Shown: positions 8,610 to 18,124, numbered from the stretch's first letter. The stretch is 64,000 nucleotides of DNA from Acidobacteriota bacterium (GCA_025463135.1 JAOAPY010000023.1:97439-161438), one strand, 5' to 3'. Numbers and translations are program-made. The notes: generated by a model from the sequence alone, not told the origin.

Positions 8610-11600
8610 TCATCCGAAGTCCAGAGCCAGTTGGATTTCGTCAACCTCTCGAACGGGTTGCGAGGGTCGCGCAAAATAAAACGCGGGGAGCGCCCAAGCC
8701 GCCTCGGTGGTTTCAATCTCTTTCGCTTGCTTGGCTGCGGACTGCTGCGGCGTCGGCTCGGCTTCGACAGCAACAAACCACTCGTTCAGGTCAATGATCT
8801 GGAGCGGTGCCAACTCGGTCGGTTCAATCTCCGCGATCGGTTCGTCGTCGGTCAAAGCGTCGCTTGCCAGCACTGGATAACGCGATAGTAAGTCAGTCAG
8901 CACAGCGATTCCGGGTTCCTCATCGGTCGGGACAAAGAAACGCTGTTTCCAATCGATCGTTTCGTTGATTAGACCAAGGCTGCGAATTTCGGCGAACCTG
9001 TATGGATCGACTCCGATTAGCTCTATGACCGGATCTCGGTGAATCACTCTCCGGCAAAGCTTCAAACCGGAAACAAGCTTCACTTCTTCGCTTTCGTCCA
9101 GGATGCCGGTAAAGATTTCTTCCGGCTCTCGAAGATCGCGCGTCGCGCCAAGCGCCGCGACAATGGGGCCAACCTGCTCTGGTGGTATCCGTATGCCGAC
9201 AATCCGCTGACCGTCGTCCGTAGTCACTCGGACAACACGCAAGCGGGCTTCTTCGTGCGTCTTGAATCTTTGCCATAAGGGAATGATCGCCCCGCCTATG
9301 ATGTGAGTCTCTAAAGTGTCAATCGGCGGCACAGCTGCATGTTTCTTGATCCACCAATCACGGGCTTTCGAGGGAATCACGGCGCGATACTTCTCGCTTA
9401 GCTCGTCGTCGTGAATGTAACTACTTCGCGCCGCTTCCGGTTTCCAGATCGCGAACGTGCGATAGCTGTTTCCGTTCTCGGCGTTTGTATGTAGTCCAGA
9501 CTCGATTGCGAGAATGAAGTGACCGTTCTTCCGATGGCGAAAGAATGCACCGGTCTTTCGCTTTCGAACGCCCTCGGCTTCGTCGAAGCTGACAGCCTTC
9601 GAGGGCACGTCAATCTCTAAGGTGTAATGGGTGGTCTGGGCGTTGGTGATTTCGTCGGTATGCACTACGCGCGATGGCTTGGCGATCCGTATAGCCAGCG
9701 CTTTGATATCGGTCACTCCTTCGTCAAATGTCCCGTTCGCCTTCGCATACCTAACAGTCTGATCGAACAAGTCAACGAAGTGGTCAAACAGCGCGTTCTG
9801 ATGGTCAACGTCGAGCGCCAATACGCGGTTAAGGAATCGGGGCACGTTGTAGAGATCATCCTTACGCACTTCTTCGCAGCCGTCGCGGTTCCTCACAAGT
9901 AAACCGATATCGCGCAAGGTCTGACGTGGGTTCCCGATTCCTGGGACATTGCCGCTTTCGACAATGCGTCGAAGCATTAGGCACAACGCGGCGCGCCCTT
10001 CTTCAGTCTCAAAGTTGTACTTCGCGAGATCGCCGCTGTCGGCACTTCGGCGGTCGCCTTTGGTCAACGCTCCCAGACTGCCCAGCCGTCGCGCGATGGT
10101 TGAACTAAAGCGCTTTTCGCCGCCTAGCTCGGTTGACAGTAAGACGTATTCGGGCGGCACTGCTTGATCTGAGCGATGCGTGCGGCCAAAAGTCTGCATT
10201 TGCTTGTCCGCACTCCAACCAAGCTCAAGCGTGACGTGTACTCGACGCTGCCTGTTCTCCGCGCGGTTGGAAGCATGAAGCGAGATCCCCATAGCGGCGG
10301 CATCGCTGATAATCGAAACGCGCTTCTTGCCCGCTTGAAACTGTGCCATTTCGTGAACGTTGGTTCGGTGCATGGCTACACCTTCCGGCGCTCGCTTTTT
10401 GTATTCGACTCGTCCGCGTGAGTCGCGAATGAGGCGGCGCGTTCTTCCGGTAAGCTCGGCAACATTGCGCTCGCCAAGGTGATTGACAAGCTGGTCTAGC
10501 GGGTTTTCGGGAAGCTCTAAGGCTGACAAGCCGTCTATTATTTCCTGCTTCATCCGTAAGGCTTCTTTGCTCTGTACGATGTTGTTCTGCGCGTCTCTCA
10601 CCGGAACCTGTATTGTCTTGCCGGTCCCCGGGTCTGTTACGTCTTGGTAGAGCGTCGTCGGAAACCCGCGATCGACCATGGCGGCGATCACTTCGCGGGG
10701 TGAGAAATCCAAATCCTCAAGTATCCCGCCATTCCCTGTCGCCTTTGCAACCTGCTCCTTTGTTCGAGCCTCGCCAGTTCCTACCAGTGAGATCACAACT
10801 GACTTGCCTTCGCTCAAGGCGGCTTCGGTTTCCGCTATCACACTCGGCACTTTGAAAGCGCAAATCACTTGGCGAAAGAAACGCTGATGATCTCCCCAAA
10901 ACTTATTGAGCGCGACCGCTCGCGCACGTGGCCCGCCATTCGTGACTTCCAAGGCCGCGTCGATGTTGCGTAATACGCTTTGCCACGCATCGGCGGCGCG
11001 GTTGTACATTTCGCGCTGCTGCGGTGTTAGTTGGTGGATGCGCTCTCGATATTCAACGGCCTTGCCGCTCTGAGGGCATACGCCGAATGAGATAGAACCG
11101 GATAGATACATGCCAAGGGCTTTCATATCGCGGCTGACCATTTCCATGGCGCCCACGCCGCCGGATTCAATCTCTTGCATGAACTCTTGAAAGCCGCCGG
11201 GAAAGCTGGTGCCAATACCCCAAAGTCCAAGCCTTGTCATATAGGCCATATTCCGAACGTCTGTTGCTCCCGTGGCTGATGAATAGACCACGCGGTAGTC
11301 TGCGTTTCGCTCCGGGTCTTGTAGGTCAATTACAGCCTGTCCGGTGAGGGTTGGTTCTCCGCGTCCCCCTGCAAGGGCATTCTTGGCCTTGTGTGCCTCG
11401 TCAAAGATGACTACGCCGTCCGAACCAAGCCAGCGTTGGATTTGGTCTAGGCGTTTCTCTCCCGTTTTAGCTGCGGCGATCAGGGATGAATAAGAACTAA
11501 AGATAACGCCGCGAGGTAAGGCGATCTCTCCGGCTGGCGGGTAATCATTGATTCGCGCTAGTGCGATGTTCTCTAGACCTAAGTCAGTGAGATCGCGGCG

Positions 11601-13010
11601 GGCTGATTCGAGTAGGTCATTGTTGACGGAAAGCCAGATCGCCCGTTGCCGGTCTTGATTCCAATTGTCGGCGATGATGCCGGCAAGTACGCGGCCTTTG
11701 CCGACTCCGGTGCCGTCGCCAACAAAGAACCCTGCGCGTGATGCGTCCGGCAGTCTTTGCTCGTGTCGCTGTCCAGCATAGATAACGCGTTCAAGCTGAA
11801 TGTCTGATAGTCGTCCTTCGCTGGTAATCTCCGGCGCGAGGTGTGGCTTGTAAGTAATATCAGGCGGGACCACTGCGGCCATTGATGCCGATTCCACGAT
11901 TACGGCCGGGTGAGGTTTGCCGCCTCTTAGCTTCGTTGGCACGTAAGGGACAAACAGATTTCCACTTGGTTCTTCGGGATCGTCGTCCGGCTCATTGGTT
12001 GGTGCCGTCTCAACTAAGTGCTTGAGCGCTTCCCAGGCATCCTCAAGCGTTGCAGCGCTGCCCCAGCTGATCTGCTTTAGCTGCTCCTGCCAGTTCGCTC
12101 CGGGCGTTTCTCCGGTCTTGTCTATGACAAGGACTTGAACATCGGGCGCGGCTCCGTATTTCGCATACTCTTTGCCGTCGAGGGTAAGGTTTGCGCGGAT
12201 ATTGCAGAGACAGGCGATCCGTTGCCACCATTCGCTAAAGCTCGGATGGTGAAAGCTCATTGCTTCGCTGACTATTGCGACCATTCGTCCACCGTCTTTC
12301 AATCGTCGTAAGGCCGTGGCTACGTGCCGCGCTCCGTGAATTGGATTTGTGCTCTTAACTCTGCCGCTGGTGGAGCTAAACGGCGGATTCATCAGGACGG
12401 CGGTTGGCTGAATCTCGGCGGGTAACAAGTCGTCGATGAACTCGGCATCAAGCGGAAGCGGATCGAAGTTCAGCACACAACGAAGCAAAGAAAATCGCCG
12501 CAAGCTAGTCTCATTGCATATAACCTTCGCTCCGATCGCGTGAGGCCAAATCGCAAGGCTTCCGGTTCCGGCTGATGGTTCTAAAACGATATCGCTCGGC
12601 TGCGGATTCAATAGCCGCGCGGCGAGGTAAGCAAGCGTCGGCGGTGTCGAGAATTGCTGTAGCTCGGTTTGCTCTAACGTGCGATCCGTTTGTCGTGGTA
12701 GTCGCTGCATCAATGGGCGCAAAACGGAAGCAAGCGCTTCGGTCACGTCCATCTGCATTAGCTCTGCGGCGTGTTTCTCTAATAGATAGTTATTGACGGC
12801 GATTTCTACGGCGTCGTAAGCATCGCGCGGTGTGTATCTGCCTTGCGCTCTACTGCCGCCGAATACTCGTTCTGCGGTTCTGGTTAGCTTCGGATTGTCA
12901 AACGGTTCTCCGTCCTCGATCCGTTCTTCTAACTCGGTGATCAGTTCGTGGATATTGCAGACAAGCGCGTTTGTTCTGGCCGCGCAAACACCTGTACTCT
13001 GATCTGGCAT
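8610..13010 (-). CDS. N6-adenine methylase fused to strawberry-notch-type helicase
   Basis: 1466 residues, ATG behind AAGGAGA. The N-terminal part is a SAM-dependent DNA methylase domain: motif I EPSAGTG (144-150) and NPPF (208-211), typical of N6-adenine methylases. It is followed by a superfamily 2 helicase of the strawberry-notch type: GDGTGVGKGR (431-440) as Walker A, DEAH (537-540) as Walker B, and a C-terminal helicase domain containing GRTHRSDQ. This fusion is common on conjugative plasmids and resembles the phage P1 antirestriction protein DarB, so protection of incoming DNA from host restriction is a reasonable inference. It heads the counter-defence block with the ArdC-like gene upstream. 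Confidence 0.88.
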   Translation of the reverse strand: MPDQSTGVCAARTNALVCNIHELITELEERIEDGEPFDNPKLTRTAERVFGGSRAQGRYTPRDAYDAVEIAVNNYLLEKHAAELMQMDVTEALASVLRPLMQRLPRQTDRTLEQTELQQFSTPPTLAYLAARLLNPQPSDIVLEPSAGTGSLAIWPHAIGAKVICNETSLRRFSLLRCVLNFDPLPLDAEFIDDLLPAEIQPTAVLMNPPFSSTSGRVKSTNPIHGARHVATALRRLKDGGRMVAIVSEAMSFHHPSFSEWWQRIACLCNIRANLTLDGKEYAKYGAAPDVQVLVIDKTGETPGANWQEQLKQISWGSAATLEDAWEALKHLVETAPTNEPDDDPEEPSGNLFVPYVPTKLRGGKPHPAVIVESASMAAVVPPDITYKPHLAPEITSEGRLSDIQLERVIYAGQRHEQRLPDASRAGFFVGDGTGVGKGRVLAGIIADNWNQDRQRAIWLSVNNDLLESARRDLTDLGLENIALARINDYPPAGEIALPRGVIFSSYSSLIAAAKTGEKRLDQIQRWLGSDGVVIFDEAHKAKNALAGGRGEPTLTGQAVIDLQDPERNADYRVVYSSATGATDVRNMAYMTRLGLWGIGTSFPGGFQEFMQEIESGGVGAMEMVSRDMKALGMYLSGSISFGVCPQSGKAVEYRERIHQLTPQQREMYNRAADAWQSVLRNIDAALEVTNGGPRARAVALNKFWGDHQRFFRQVICAFKVPSVIAETEAALSEGKSVVISLVGTGEARTKEQVAKATGNGGILEDLDFSPREVIAAMVDRGFPTTLYQDVTDPGTGKTIQVPVRDAQNNIVQSKEALRMKQEIIDGLSALELPENPLDQLVNHLGERNVAELTGRTRRLIRDSRGRVEYKKRAPEGVAMHRTNVHEMAQFQAGKKRVSIISDAAAMGISLHASNRAENRQRRVHVTLELGWSADKQMQTFGRTHRSDQAVPPEYVLLSTELGGEKRFSSTIARRLGSLGALTKGDRRSADSGDLAKYNFETEEGRAALCLMLRRIVESGNVPGIGNPRQTLRDIGLLVRNRDGCEEVRKDDLYNVPRFLNRVLALDVDHQNALFDHFVDLFDQTVRYAKANGTFDEGVTDIKALAIRIAKPSRVVHTDEITNAQTTHYTLEIDVPSKAVSFDEAEGVRKRKTGAFFRHRKNGHFILAIESGLHTNAENGNSYRTFAIWKPEAARSSYIHDDELSEKYRAVIPSKARDWWIKKHAAVPPIDTLETHIIGGAIIPLWQRFKTHEEARLRVVRVTTDDGQRIVGIRIPPEQVGPIVAALGATRDLREPEEIFTGILDESEEVKLVSGLKLCRRVIHRDPVIELIGVDPYRFAEIRSLGLINETIDWKQRFFVPTDEEPGIAVLTDLLSRYPVLASDALTDDEPIAEIEPTELAPLQIIDLNEWFVAVEAEPTPQQSAAKQAKEIETTEAAWALPAFYFARPSQPVREVDEIQLALDFG

Positions 13011-13098
13011 CTGGCTTTCTCCTTGAAGTTGGGCAAAGTCACGGTGTAAGCGGCGCGGGTGGTAACAGCACCCGCGCCACTCTCTTCTTTGGCTGTCC

Positions 13099-13407
13099 TT
13101 AGTACTCAGACGGAAGCAATACCGTGGTCGCGCTTCGGTCTGCCTCGGTGATGATCCAAAGCTGTTGGCCCTTTCCGGTCTGGTAGTTGCTCAACAGTCG
13201 AAAGCCTTCAGTTAGTGAAAGCTCGTTCTCGCGAACGTCCTCCTCGGAAAGCTCGCCCCAATCGCAGGACATGTGACGGCGCAAGAACTCAATCGCGGTC
13301 TGTCCGGCAATCTGGAGCGCTTCTTCGGCTCCGGGCGTGATGAAGGTTTGACCCAATACAAAGCGGGTCACGCTGGTTTGCGTGGCTGTGTTATGGTTTC
13401 GTCGCAT
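13099..13407 (-). CDS. Small conserved plasmid-type protein
   Basis: 102 residues, ATG behind AGGAGA. The sequence pattern (TPGAEEAL, then RRHMSCDWGEL, then LWIITEADRSATT, ending LLPSEY) matches a widespread family of unknown function found on plasmids and ICEs next to ardC-like and helicase genes. It sits between these two gene types here. No catalytic motif is visible. Confidence 0.75.
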   Translation of the reverse strand: MRRNHNTATQTSVTRFVLGQTFITPGAEEALQIAGQTAIEFLRRHMSCDWGELSEEDVRENELSLTEGFRLLSNYQTGKGQQLWIITEADRSATTVLLPSEY

Positions 13408-13491
13408 CGATCATTTCTCCTTTAGCGGGTGAAAAGTTGGTGCCTGGGCTAGGCGAGCGTTGACGCGCTTTCCTAGCCTCTTTCTCGTTCC

Positions 13492-14343
13492 TCAATGTTC
13501 GGTTTCGTTCTCGCTTGCTTGTAGGCGTCCGGCTCGCAGGATTTGATCTGCGGCGCGGAATATCTTCTGAGCGCTTTTTTCGGGGATGGCGTCGCCGTTG
13601 TAGCCAACGGCGGGGCATAGCCAGTTCTGGATATAGCCTCGGCAATAGTCCGCGCCTTCGAGGTTCAACGCTTCGCAGCAAAGCAACGCGACTGCTTCGG
13701 CTTCGACTTCGCGCAAGTTCTTGGGCGTCCGTTCGGTGTCTGTGAAGTCGGCTTCGGCGGTGTGGCCTAGAATGACGTGGGCCGTCTCGTGGAATAGTGT
13801 CTTGTGCGGGAGTTGGGCCACGGGATTGATCGCGATCTGTCGCTTCTTCGCGTATCCCTGACAGTTGCCGTCCGTAGCGGTGAAAGCGATCTGCTCAATG
13901 TCGAGGGCGGCTAATGCTCGCTCGGCTTCCCACTCCGGCAAGCGTGGCGGCGTGAATTCGTCGCCGACGGTCTGACTGATTGCGAACCATCGCGCCTTAT
14001 GCATAAAGCTGGTAAATCTGCGCTCGCCGTTCTCGCCTTCGCTCTCGCCGCCGCTGCTGCCTTGCTCGTCGCGAACCTTGCGACTGATCGGCATGCAAAG
14101 GATTAAGGCTCGCTCGCCGCGTTTGACGGTTCGGCCTAGTGTTTGCCATCCGGGAAAGGTATTGATCGGGCCGGGTTCCAGTCCGCGCAATTGGCATTGC
14201 ACGATGGCAAGGATTTGATTTCCGATCGAGTAGTTGTGAAAAGCGGAGTAAGCTTCCATGATCAGACCTGGCTTGTTGACTGCTTCAACTAATAAGGCTG
14301 ACCACTTGGGAACGTCGGGCGCTGGTTTGGAATGATGTTGCAT
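13492..14343 (-). CDS. ArdC-like antirestriction protein (ssDNA-binding plus metallopeptidase)
   Basis: 283 residues from the ATG at 14343 (AGGAG at a proper distance); the frame is open further upstream without a ribosome site. The N-terminal half (about 10-120), with SIGNQILAI and FPGWQTLGRTVKRGERA, corresponds to the ArdC single-strand DNA-binding domain. The C-terminal half is a zincin with HETAH (H185, E186, H189). ArdC proteins protect transferred single-stranded DNA and inhibit restriction enzymes in the recipient. Together with the methylase/helicase it forms a block expected to be expressed early after transfer. Confidence 0.88.
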   Translation of the reverse strand: MQHHSKPAPDVPKWSALLVEAVNKPGLIMEAYSAFHNYSIGNQILAIVQCQLRGLEPGPINTFPGWQTLGRTVKRGERALILCMPISRKVRDEQGSSGGESEGENGERRFTSFMHKARWFAISQTVGDEFTPPRLPEWEAERALAALDIEQIAFTATDGNCQGYAKKRQIAINPVAQLPHKTLFHETAHVILGHTAEADFTDTERTPKNLREVEAEAVALLCCEALNLEGADYCRGYIQNWLCPAVGYNGDAIPEKSAQKIFRAADQILRAGRLQASENETEH

Positions 14344-14852
14344 TGGTTCGGTGCTCCTTTCGCTGCGCGTGGTTTTGGTCTGGGGCTTAAAACAGTGTTT
14401 CCCCCTCGTAGGGACGTTGGGACACGAGTGGGTGCCCGAACGCACACCCGTAGGGGCGGAACGGAGTGGAGCACTCGGAGGCTTTGCGGAGAGTTGTGCG
14501 AGCGGGCTCTCGTGGCACAATCGGCCCGCAGAGGGGGAAACTAAATTAGATTTCTCGGCTGGAATGGAACGCAGTGGAATGCAAGCTGAGGCCTTATTGA
14601 ATTAGGTTGCGCGTGAGCGCGCGAAGCCACCACCTGCCTGCTAGAGGGGTTTTGGCCTTTCAATTAATATGATTAGTAGGTTCCATGAGCGCTACTGATA
14701 TTTACTTAACGTCTCTGGGCCGCCTAGGCTTGTCTCAAGTTCCACAGCCACAGCCAAGGTCAGGTCAGGGCTGTGAGGAACAAATGCCCTTCGATGACTG
14801 TTTAGAGATCGCTCGGGGCACTTAAGATCGGATACCCTCGGTCGCTAATGGT
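14344..14852. other. Non-coding stretch between ardC-like and HNH genes
   Basis: Divergent promoter region with no convincing ORF. It contains the second copy of the hairpin element (14609-14659) and a GC-rich segment with short inverted repeats at about 14395-14470. Confidence 0.4.
14609..14659. repeat. Hairpin element, right copy
   Basis: Identical 17-mer GCGCGTGAGCGCGCGAA to 7989-8005, and GGTTTTGGCCTT at a similar spacing (14648-14659). It lies in the same orientation as the left copy, about 6.6 kb away. Confidence 0.55.
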
Positions 14853-15746
14853 ATGACTTCTAGAAAGTATGTCGCTTCGGAAATGCTGCTTGAGGCGGCG
14901 AACAGACACCAGATCCACCTTAGCCTGCTGGTTGCTGAAACCGGACTCTGGGTGCACCCCGAGGTTCATGCGCGAATCGTTCGAGAGACTGGAAAGGCGG
15001 CAATGTTCCCGCACGTCCGCCGCGCTCGAATAGGTCAAGGTGAGAAACGCGGCGATATACTCGACGGAGTTCGCCTGGACGACAACAGCTACGCGAACGT
15101 GGCGCTCAAGCGTGCCCTTGGTATTCATCGCCTCGATCTTGAAGGATTTGAAGCATGCCACATTTGGCCACGAACCTGTTATGACGAGCGCTTTCACACG
15201 GTCGTTGCCAATCTCGTTTTGTTGCCGCGAGCTCTAGCTGGTCTATCCGATCACGACTTGGAAATCCAATCATCGTTGCAGTACCGGGCATACGAACTGT
15301 ACTCGTGGTATCCCGACGGTACACCCGTGCCGGAGAAGCCGTCCTTTTACCCGTCCCACTGGCGAACGCCCGAATCACCGTCCTATTTTGCGCGGCATAG
15401 ACGCCGCCGAGTGCGTCCGATCTCAGACCCAACTTGTTTCGGTGATGACATGTCTGCCGAAGAACGGGTGTCGGTGATCCGAAAGGCTCAGAAATGGGCT
15501 TTGAAGCCGCAATTAAATGTTCATCGCATCATAGCTATCGTTGTGCGATCAGGAAATGGAATATTACGCGACGATCTCGTGAAGGAAGTCGCTCGTAGTA
15601 CTACCTCTAAGAATGCTTATGGGTCTATCGCCAGCCTGCTAACAAGTAAGGGAAACGCTTATGGTCGCGTGCTTGAAGATGTTGGTGGTCTGATTCGAAT
15701 CCATTCTGCTGTCGAACAAGAAGTTCGGTCTCTCCGCTGGTCGTAG
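14853..15746 (+). CDS. HNH-type nuclease domain protein
   Basis: 297 residues from the ATG at 14853; a second ATG at codon 11 is possible and neither has a strong ribosome site. Residues 100-130 contain FEACHIWPR followed by VVANLVLLPRAL, the His...Asn arrangement of the HNH fold (H103, N120). The regions before and after are not recognised. It is a single-gene cargo transcribed opposite to its neighbours. A stand-alone HNH nuclease on a mobile element could be a defence effector or restriction enzyme; no methylase is adjacent. Confidence 0.65.
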   Translation: MTSRKYVASEMLLEAANRHQIHLSLLVAETGLWVHPEVHARIVRETGKAAMFPHVRRARIGQGEKRGDILDGVRLDDNSYANVALKRALGIHRLDLEGFEACHIWPRTCYDERFHTVVANLVLLPRALAGLSDHDLEIQSSLQYRAYELYSWYPDGTPVPEKPSFYPSHWRTPESPSYFARHRRRRVRPISDPTCFGDDMSAEERVSVIRKAQKWALKPQLNVHRIIAIVVRSGNGILRDDLVKEVARSTTSKNAYGSIASLLTSKGNAYGRVLEDVGGLIRIHSAVEQEVRSLRWS

Positions 15747-15791
15747 GGGTTTCCGGCCTTGGTGGCGGCGTTTCACATTCTCGACCGTCGG

Positions 15792-16097
15792 TTAGAAGTC
15801 GATATCAGCCTTCGGATGCTGAAATTCCAGGGCCGCTCTAATTTTCTCTGCGCGAAGATTCTGGTTCTTTACAGCTTCTACGTGGCCTTGATCCTTTCCG
15901 CCCTCTCCACCTCTTGCGTCTATGTACGCACTCATTCGCGCCGCGAGTACCGAAAGTTGAATCAGGCTATTCGACAGAAGTCTCAAGTCCTCTCCATGAA
16001 GGTCCGAGAATGTCTCCTTCCATTCTGGCGGCTTAATCTTGACAAGCTCTTCAGCTGGCGTTTGAAAGAGCTGTGCTACTTTTGTGTGCTCACTCAT
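15792..16097 (-). CDS. Hypothetical small protein
   Basis: 101 residues from the ATG at 16097, which is preceded by AGGAG; the frame is open to 16220 but would overlap the neighbour. Mostly helical and charged, no recognised domain. It lies 22 bp after a small HTH gene and is probably in its operon. Confidence 0.6.
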   Translation of the reverse strand: MSEHTKVAQLFQTPAEELVKIKPPEWKETFSDLHGEDLRLLSNSLIQLSVLAARMSAYIDARGGEGGKDQGHVEAVKNQNLRAEKIRAALEFQHPKADIDF

Positions 16098-16119
16098 TTG
16101 TTTTACGCTCCTAATTATC

Positions 16120-16338
16120 TCAATCCGACCTGTCGGGCTTTGGGCCAGGAGTCCTTTTTTCAAAACCCTCCACTTCGCTTCTGTACACCAGAAGTCGCCC
16201 TGCGACCTCCACCGAAACAAGGCGCCCTCGCGTTATTAGATCCCTGATAGCCGCTCTCGTAACACCTCTGATTCTCGCGGCCTCAGCCTGGCTGATCAAA
16301 TCCTTCAGACTGACTCTGTCTCCCGGCTTTCCTCGCAT
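16120..16338 (-). CDS. Small helix-turn-helix DNA-binding protein
   Basis: 72 residues from the ATG at 16338 (GAGAGG eight bases upstream). [20 protein letters not shown] and [13 protein letters not shown] are the pattern of a MerR/excisionase-type winged helix. Probably an autoregulator of itself and the 101-residue gene downstream. Confidence 0.7.
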   Translation of the reverse strand: MRGKPGDRVSLKDLISQAEAARIRGVTRAAIRDLITRGRLVSVEVAGRLLVYRSEVEGFEKRTPGPKPDRSD

Positions 16339-16511
16339 ATGCAAAGCCTCTCAATTGCAGCTGAAGATGATTTCAAGAGTTATCTTAACACTGAATAGAT
16401 AATATAGCTAGGAGTATGGTGGTTACTTACCCCGTCATTGAGACTTTGCTGTGCCGCAAATGGCACATTGTCTGATTGGCGAAAATTAGCGAAAATGCTA
16501 AACTCCGGCCC

Positions 16512-16790
16512 ATGGCGGATTGTATCGTATCTTTTTTGGATTTGGACGGAGTTCGCCATTCGGTGGAAGTTGAAGCTGAAGGATTATACGAGGCTTCAGT
16601 TTTGGGTCTTTGTGCCTTTCGGAAGCATGAGCTTGAGCCAGGCGGATTAACTGAACTGCAAGTGGAAGTCCGCAGCTCGGTCACGCATACTCTGACTGTG
16701 ACGAAGGTGCGGGATTGGTTGCAACGTGGCGTCAGAACGCCGAAGGAAGCAGTTCTGAAAGAAAGGCTTCGTTCCCTGCTCTCATCTTGA
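16512..16790 (+). CDS. Conserved hypothetical protein
   Basis: 92 residues beginning MADCIVSF. The composition (beta-rich, with HSVEVEAEGLYEA, then VRSSVTHTLTVTKVRDWL) resembles a small family of unknown function frequently annotated in Acidobacteria. It ends 9 bases inside the convergent ligase gene. No function can be given. Confidence 0.6.
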   Translation: MADCIVSFLDLDGVRHSVEVEAEGLYEASVLGLCAFRKHELEPGGLTELQVEVRSSVTHTLTVTKVRDWLQRGVRTPKEAVLKERLRSLLSS

Positions 16791-17810
16791 GCGCTTTGAC
16801 CTTGGCTTGGGTTTGACAGTGCCACCGACAGGCTGCTCGCGGATTACCTCTTTTGGATTCTTGTCCTCGCGCAAACCTTGAAATGATGGGTGCCTTACTG
16901 ATCCATCAGAAGTCCATTCAGTAAAGGCAACCTCCGCGATCATCTTCGGTTGGGTCCAATGCGTTTCACGCAAGCCTGGGTCTTTTGGCACGACTGTGAG
17001 CGCAGAGGTCGGACGTGAATAATTGTCGAGCTGCTTCTTCAAATCTCTACGCTGTTTGAAGGTGAAACCGGTCCCGACGCGCCCCGCGTAAATTAGCTTC
17101 CCCTTCTCGTAAACACCTAAGACGAGAGAACCGAATCCGGGCAGGCCTCTTGACGATGGCGTGTAGCCCGCGATAACAAACTCCTGTTGCTTCGCACACT
17201 TCACCTTGAGCCAGTTTCGACTCCGCGCCGATTCATAGTGAGAGTTAGCAAGCTTTGAAACAATTCCTTCGATGCCGTACTCGCACGCGTGCTTGAAGAA
17301 TTCGTCTCCGCTTCCGTTGATGTGTTCGCTATAACGAATGACGCCGTGCGAATTCGATCCCACCAGATTCTGCAGCAGTTCTTTCCGATGCTTGAGAGGA
17401 GTTTGAGTGAGGCTGAAGCCGTCGAGATAAATGAGATCGAAGACCTCGTAAGCAAAGCCAGTCGTAGTGGCTTTGCCCATCGCGCGCTGTAGTTTCTGAA
17501 AGCTCGACCGGCCTTGCGCATCGACGATCACGATTTCGCCATCGAGCATCGCGCTTGTCGCCTTTAGGGACTTAACCGCTTCGACGACGTTCTGAAATTT
17601 CTGCGTCCACTCTTTTCCATTTCGGCTCCAGACGCTGACGCGACCACGATCGATGCGACAGAGCATTCGATAGCCATCGAATTTCAGCTCGTGCAGCCAC
17701 TCATCACCAGAAGGGGGTTCTTTTACAAGAGTGGCAAGTTGGGGCGGGATAAAGCAAGGTAGTTTCGACTTACGCGCACCCGGCACCTTCTTAATATCTG
17801 GTCGGGCCAT
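16782..17810 (-). CDS. ATP-dependent DNA ligase, LigD ligase-domain type
   Basis: 342 residues from an ATG that overlaps the stop of the XRE gene (TGATG); a GTG one codon earlier is also possible. The catalytic lysine is K43 in ELKFDGYR, and the DGEIVI and VKCAKQQEFVI segments are further ligase motifs. It ends after the oligonucleotide-binding domain, so it is the ligase part of LigD alone, without polymerase or phosphoesterase domains. LigD acts with Ku in end joining; no Ku gene is visible here. It may seal breaks during element circularisation or cooperate with host Ku. The XRE gene upstream likely controls it. Confidence 0.93.
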   Translation of the reverse strand: MARPDIKKVPGARKSKLPCFIPPQLATLVKEPPSGDEWLHELKFDGYRMLCRIDRGRVSVWSRNGKEWTQKFQNVVEAVKSLKATSAMLDGEIVIVDAQGRSSFQKLQRAMGKATTTGFAYEVFDLIYLDGFSLTQTPLKHRKELLQNLVGSNSHGVIRYSEHINGSGDEFFKHACEYGIEGIVSKLANSHYESARSRNWLKVKCAKQQEFVIAGYTPSSRGLPGFGSLVLGVYEKGKLIYAGRVGTGFTFKQRRDLKKQLDNYSRPTSALTVVPKDPGLRETHWTQPKMIAEVAFTEWTSDGSVRHPSFQGLREDKNPKEVIREQPVGGTVKPKPRSKRSR

Positions 17811-18124
17811 CACCGTTTCTTCCGAGAACCAGACTTACGTTTCAGACCCTCATATCTCACATTGCCAGGCAGCTTCGCTGGCAAATCTAATTCATCGTCA
17901 ACAACATCTTCCATGTGGACGCCGGCAACGCGCGCATACTCCAGAAGCACCGATAGGTGCGGTTCTGTTGTTCCTCGCTCGAACTCCGAGATGCGGCGGT
18001 AGTCCATCACATCCTCGAATCCCAACCGTCTTAGCAACTCCGATTGTGACAGTCCCAGGGCAAGTCGGATCTCCAGAAGCTTCTCGGGCAAACGCTCCGG
18101 CCTCACACGAGCCCCTCTTGCCAT
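17810..18124 (-). CDS. XRE-family transcriptional regulator
   Basis: 104 residues from the ATG at 18124 (AGGAGG upstream). The helix-turn-helix covers LLEIRLALGLSQSELLRRLG and the RISEFERGTTEP continuation. The C-terminus is basic. Stop and ligase start overlap, so the pair is an operon, and this protein is likely the ligase repressor. Confidence 0.88.
   Translation of the reverse strand: MARGARVRPERLPEKLLEIRLALGLSQSELLRRLGFEDVMDYRRISEFERGTTEPHLSVLLEYARVAGVHMEDVVDDELDLPAKLPGNVRYEGLKRKSGSRKKR

Noticed and set aside
8600..8776. Longer N-terminus for the 127-residue protein
   Set aside because: It would run within the large methylase/helicase gene; the ATG at 8599 with GAGG upstream is better.
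15106..15432. 108-residue minus-strand ORF over the HNH gene
   Set aside because: Out-of-frame shadow with no recognised domain and no ribosome site.
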